Below the pieces are notes generated by a model. The model was given only the letters and a program-made list of their open reading frames with translations. It was not told the origin of the DNA and made no database searches. A DNA stretch of 64,000 nucleotides from Diphasiastrum complanatum (lineage: Eukaryota > Streptophyta > Lycopodiopsida > Lycopodiales > Lycopodiaceae). The DNA lies in NCBI GenBank assembly GCA_029204225.1, contig CM055098.1, positions 1,227,106 through 1,291,105 of the forward strand, written 5' to 3'. Shown one piece after another: positions 59,885 to 64,000 of this stretch; the first letter of the stretch is position 1; every line of letters begins with the position of its first letter. A program made the position numbers and the translations under genes.

Positions 59885-61285
59885 GAATGGCATGAAGGAT
59901 AGCAAATCAAGCACCACACCTTCCCAAATTAGCAGTTGTGCAACAAGAGGCAAAACCAGAACTAGCACCAATGGATCCAGTGGGCCAACCTGTGCTTGTC
60001 GCTCCCTTGCAAGCAGTCCAGAGAGCACCTCGGATGGAAATACCAAAATACGACGAATCATCAGATCCCATCCGATTTCTCCAAATCTACGAGCAAGCCT
60101 GTGAAATCTACGATGAACGAACACCTACGAAAAAGCTGATGCTATTCTCCATGTCCTTATTGGCAGTGGCTCAGGATTGGTTTTTCAACTTGTCAGAGGA
60201 AGAAAAATCCACCTGGGAAGTGGTTAAAGCGGCTCTCATTATGCGCTTTAAACCAAGGAAGTTCCTAGAAGACCCATTTCTCTTGCTGAGTAAAGTCAAG
60301 ATGGGAGAACGAGAAAGGGTCAGGGACTATATCTAATGGGTCAAACATCTACGATCCGAGTGCAGTGCAGCCCTAACTCCTGATTACGTGGTTTCTAGCC
60401 GGACTACCACGAAGCATCAGAAGAGAACTGAAACGACGGGCGTAGTACGCTACTCTGCAAGAAGCTATGGAAGATGCCATCAGGGAAGAGGACGAGGATC
60501 TGACGATGAATATCAATCCACCCACACTCGTACTCCCTTGTTAGCATCATCATCATCAAACGCATCCGTTCTATCCACAGAACTGCTGTTGGAGCAAATG
60601 ACAAAATTACACAAATAGCAGATGGAACAACTTACGGCGTAGTTTGACCAGAAACTGAAAGCCTTACATGGAGCTGTAGCAGTAACGCCACATCAACCGA
60701 AACCAAACTAGCTACAGTATCCACAAAGGGCGAATGTATGGTGTTCAATGTGCATGCAAAACCATACAGCGAATGAGTGTCCAATCCTAAAGCAAAATCT
60801 GAAACTGACACATAGATTCTGCCATCTGTGCAATGCAACATCGCACGATATGACATTTTGCCAATTTAAACCCCGGATTGTTCAACAGAAGAGAAGTCCT
60901 TATCAAGTACCACCTCAACCTGAGCAGTAGCAATGGTACGGAACAGATTTATGGATCCTTCCATAAATGAATATCCTACGGCCTATGCAGCTCAAACTCA
61001 GCGTCAAGACAGAAGAAATTACAGCTGCTACGGATGCGGTGAAGGACATAGAATTGCGAAATGTCTCTACAAGGGAAAATATACATCCTTCTGCCAAGAA
61101 TGTGGTTATGGACAGTATTACAAGAATTGTCCATTTAAACCTGGAACCAGTGCACCTCTCAACTTCATTGCGATACAACAACCAGCAGTTCCAGCACGGA
61201 TTCCATCGGAAAGACACCAATTCCACTCTTCTGTGTTAGCCATCACGCGAACACAGAAGAGGAAGGAAGTGGCTCCCTGACCACC
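59885..61285 (+). pseudogene. Gypsy gag of the third copy
   Basis: It starts in what is the leader-gag border of the big element and runs at high identity with it. The capsid part has IPKYDESSDPIRFLQIYEQA and KLMLFSMSLLAVAQDWFF. The zinc knuckles are CMQNHTANEC (first Cys near 60745), CHLCNATSHDMTFC, CYGCGEGHRIAKC and CQECGYGQYYKNC; in the last the His is replaced by Gln. About 100 bases present in the big element at 45625-45775 are missing near 60905. Several stops break it, e.g. 60335. Confidence 0.85.
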
Positions 61286-62990
61286 ACCCTTGGTCACTGA
61301 CGACCAACCCTCAACTTCAGCACCATATCCGAATGTGAAGGAAGAAAGAAGACAGTATCAAAAAATACGACACTGGGTACAAAAGGCACAAGCAGAGAAA
61401 AAAGAGCAAAAAATGGACAATCCCATGGAACCTCCAGTTGGCGGAGAACGAGAACCGCAGGCGGGCTCACCACTGTGCACTGATCAGAATGATCGGTTGC
61501 ACCAACCTGGACCACCTTTTCACATGGTGGTGTCCGAGGAACCATGCACTGAAAGGCTCACACTTTTACTGGCAAGCCGTGTTAGTTTACCACTCGGGGA
61601 ACTACCGTGGATTGCACCACAAACGAGAAGCCTTCTAGCTGAATGGGCCAAAGTGGATGAGGAGCCAGTAGCGCTTGAGCCCATATATTGTACGGGCTAT
61701 GAAGAAACAAGTAATGTCCTCCACATCGGGGTAGCATGGGAAAGTGAGGAACACAACATCACTTTGCCAATCAAACACAAGAGATATGAGGACGAGGCAG
61801 TAGTAGTAGATGGAGAATCAGGTGTCAATTTGATCTCCACTACTGAAGCCAACAAGATTCACCATCAAGCTGGCGGATCAATCCTGTGTGAAACCAAAAG
61901 GTGCAGTTGCCGATATCCCTGCAAAAATAACAGGCATGCAATTTGTGATCACTTTTGTAGTCATGGATATACCTGAATCTCCAACTGCATACCGTGTGTT
62001 ACTGGGAAGACCATGGTCGAGGACTGCGCAAGTAGTACACAACTAGGGCACGTGGAAACTCACCTTAGAGAACAGAGAGCAAGCTGTGAAGGTTGATCCA
62101 ACCACATGGGCGGTGAAACCTATTGCACCAAGGCTGATGACGGACATCTACAATAGATCACATGATTGATCGCCCAAGGCCAGCCAAGGGAGGTCACTAT
62201 GATTCAGAGACGGATGCCATGAGATGGACGGACACATTAGCAACTATTGACTACCAGACATGTCAATATGAATTGATCCTGGACCCAGTACATTTTCACC
62301 CAAGTGTTACATCATGGACACACCAATCACATTTGGGGTGAATATGATAAATGTAGCATGGTTGTCAGCGGAACTTGTTGAGAACCCAGTGGACGATGAT
62401 TTAGTCCCTTGGCAATATGCTCTAACTTATAATAAGGAGATTGAACTGACTTATGAGCAGGTCCTACACCACATGGACCTAGATCGCTACGGAATCAAGA
62501 AAGTACCAGCTCAATCGTCGCAAAAGTCTGCCATGGTGAAAGTTTCAAGGATTGATCCACCCAAGGGACCTGCAAATAAGAAGAATCAGTTGAAGCAATG
62601 CTACAACCAGGTGATCCGATGGAGTGATATACCTGAAGAGGAGATAGCTACAGTAGATGTTGATATTTGCAACCACGAGGCAAATGTCACGACAGTTCCG
62701 ATGAAAGACAACAAGGATGAATCCACCAAAATGACAAAAAAGAGCAAAAAGAAGGTGTTGGATTCCTTGAAGTCAATCAAGATGGACTCAGATATAGCAC
62801 CATCTTATACACAGGTGACAGAAAACCAAAAGATGACTAGTCGGGCTAAGATCAATATGCTGAAAGAGGAATCTGGACGAGCGCCAGTTCACGAGATGCC
62901 TGAAACTTTCAAAATTTATACCTTAGACGACGTGGGTAATTATGATGTTGCAAGCCCAATGAGAACTTGATCAAAGTCAGGCACCAGCGG
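61286..62990 (+). pseudogene. Gypsy protease and linker of the third copy
   Basis: The protease part has WESEEHNITLPIKHKRYEDE and VVDGESGVNLI, where the big element reads DGG. A shift near 61840-61860 precedes the ADIPAKITG region. The linker frame 62314-62970 has VTFGVNMINVAWLSAE-like sequence and HHMDLDRYG. Confidence 0.85.
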
Positions 62991-63497
62991 AACAAGTCTT
63001 CGAGGGACCGGCGCGAATACAGCCAATGAACCTTGCCGAGCCAGGTGAAGAAGAAAAGATAGTGCATGTGGAAGAGCAGTTAACGCCCACATAGTTCAAG
63101 AGACTACGATCCTTGTTGGTGGAGTATAAAGACTGTTATGCCCTGAGTTATAGTGACCTTAAGGGCATTCCACCAACAATAGTCCAACACACCATACCCT
63201 TGGTAGATGGAGCAGTCCCCAAGGTAAGACGTTACTACTGCTGCAACCCAAATTATACAAAGCTGATCAAGCAGGAGTTGCAGAAGCTGATGGATGCAGA
63301 TTTCATTTATGAAATCGAGCACACAGAATGGGTATCGTCGATAGTTATAGTATCCAAGAAGAACGACAAAATACGGATTTGTGTGAATCTGAAGGCGCTA
63401 AATGTAGTCAGCAAAAAGGATCATTTTCTTTTACCATTTACGGAAAGTGTCCTCGACAGAGTAGCTGGTGCCGAAGCCTACAATTTTCTAGATGGCT
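62988..63497 (+). pseudogene. RT start of the third copy, left arm of the inverted duplication
   Basis: A 140-codon frame (63113-63535) carries EYKDCYALSYSDLKGI, RRYYCCNPNYTKL and FIYEIEHTEWV, then continues to LDRVAGAEAYNFLDGF. Bases 62988-63343 recur inverted at 63646-64000. RT is cut at about 63497 and joined to a piece of the 3' ORF. Confidence 0.85.
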
Positions 63498-63645
63498 TCA
63501 CATTCCATCAGAGTACGGTTGGGCTACGGATGTAGATGCCAAAAGGGCTCTCACCCTATGTGCCAATAACTACTTCAACTGCCCTGATCCAACAGTCCAT
63601 GCGGCAACCACTTATGCCCAGGACTTAGAGCATTTAATGGGGATT
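63498..63645 (+). pseudogene. Piece of the 3' ORF C-terminal domain joined to RT
   Basis: The translation SEYGWATDVDAKRAL then TYAQDLEHLMGI matches 54465-54605 of the big element (SEYGWTMDVDARKAL, TYARDLEYLMGI). About 4.5 kb of RT-to-3'-ORF sequence is absent at the junction. Confidence 0.85.
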
Positions 63646-64000
63646 ATCAACGATACCCATTCCGTGTGTTCGATTTCATAAATAAAATCTGCATCCATCA
63701 GCTTCTGCAACTCTTGCTTGATCAGCTCTGTATAATTCGGGTTGCAGCGGTAGTAACGGCTTACCTTGGGGACTGCTCCATCTACCAAGGGTATGGTGTG
63801 TTGGACTATTGTTGGTGGAATGCCCTTAAGGTCATTATAACTCTAGGCATAACAGTCTTTATACTCCACCAACAAGGATCGTAGTCTCTTGAACTATGTG
63901 CGCGTTCACTGCTCTCCCACATGCACTATTTTTTCTTCTTCACCTGGCTCGGCAAGGTTCATTGGCTGTGTTCGCGCAGGTCCCTCGAAGACTTGTTCTG
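63646..64000 (-). repeat. Right arm of an inverted duplication, runs off the window
   Basis: This is a near-identical inverted copy of 62988-63343 (linker end and RT start), facing it across a spacer of about 300 bp. The arm continues past 64000. It encodes EYKDCYA-type RT sequence on the minus strand. Confidence 0.9.

Overview
The window looks like nuclear DNA of a seed plant: AT-rich, with plant-type LTR retrotransposons, spliced exons, long microsatellites and plant-lineage genes such as a PLATZ zinc-binding factor. I cannot name the species. Host genes are sparse. Two are supported: the 3' half of a kinetochore NUF2 gene (eight exons, 3038-5262, +) and an intronless PLATZ-type gene (28343-29137, -). 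A third, multi-exon minus-strand gene (39876-42591) is unidentified and looks transposon-derived.

The rest is nested and rearranged retroelement sequence. Left edge (1-2240): minus-strand Ty3/gypsy gag-protease open to the window edge, with primer-binding site and LTR start. 9973-21672: a Ty3/gypsy element broken by an apparent inversion; RT-RNase H and the integrase zinc finger lie on - (9973-11680), while the integrase core, its tail and a long 3' ORF lie on + (14438-21672). A copia-type element (15644-18994, 650-bp LTRs, TSD CCTTT) sits inside its 3' part. 21672-25853: a second gypsy gag fragment and a non-autonomous element with 701-bp LTRs and TSD ACCTT. A solo LTR of the same family is at 58200-59029. 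36640-39290: an older gypsy gag fragment and a decayed copia polymerase with its LTR.

43061-55758 is a complete, decayed 12.7-kb Ty3/gypsy element (Tat/Athila-like order; 793- and 811-bp LTRs; TSD TTGTC) inserted in a copia element whose halves flank it at about 42900-43055 and 55764-56830. It carries four zinc knuckles, protease, RT, RNase H and integrase, then a region of about 4.2 kb with a roughly 1000-codon ORF. From 56826 to the right edge lie fragments of two more copies, joined in the RT region, and the window ends in a large inverted duplication.

The most unusual signals are: (1) a long ORF downstream of integrase in two independent gypsy elements, with matching layout (N-terminal domain resembling plant transposon proteins, low-complexity linker, coiled coil); (2) clusters of a short motif and its inverse (AACTCTCGCAG / CTGCGAGAGTT) in the 5' leader and again between pol and the 3' ORF of one element, with a different palindrome-rich cluster in the equivalent place of the other; (3) five CACGTG boxes and a threefold repeat upstream of the PLATZ gene; (4) the unidentified transposase-like gene, broken by a 68-bp tandem duplication. 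No CRISPR array, rRNA or tRNA gene was recognised.
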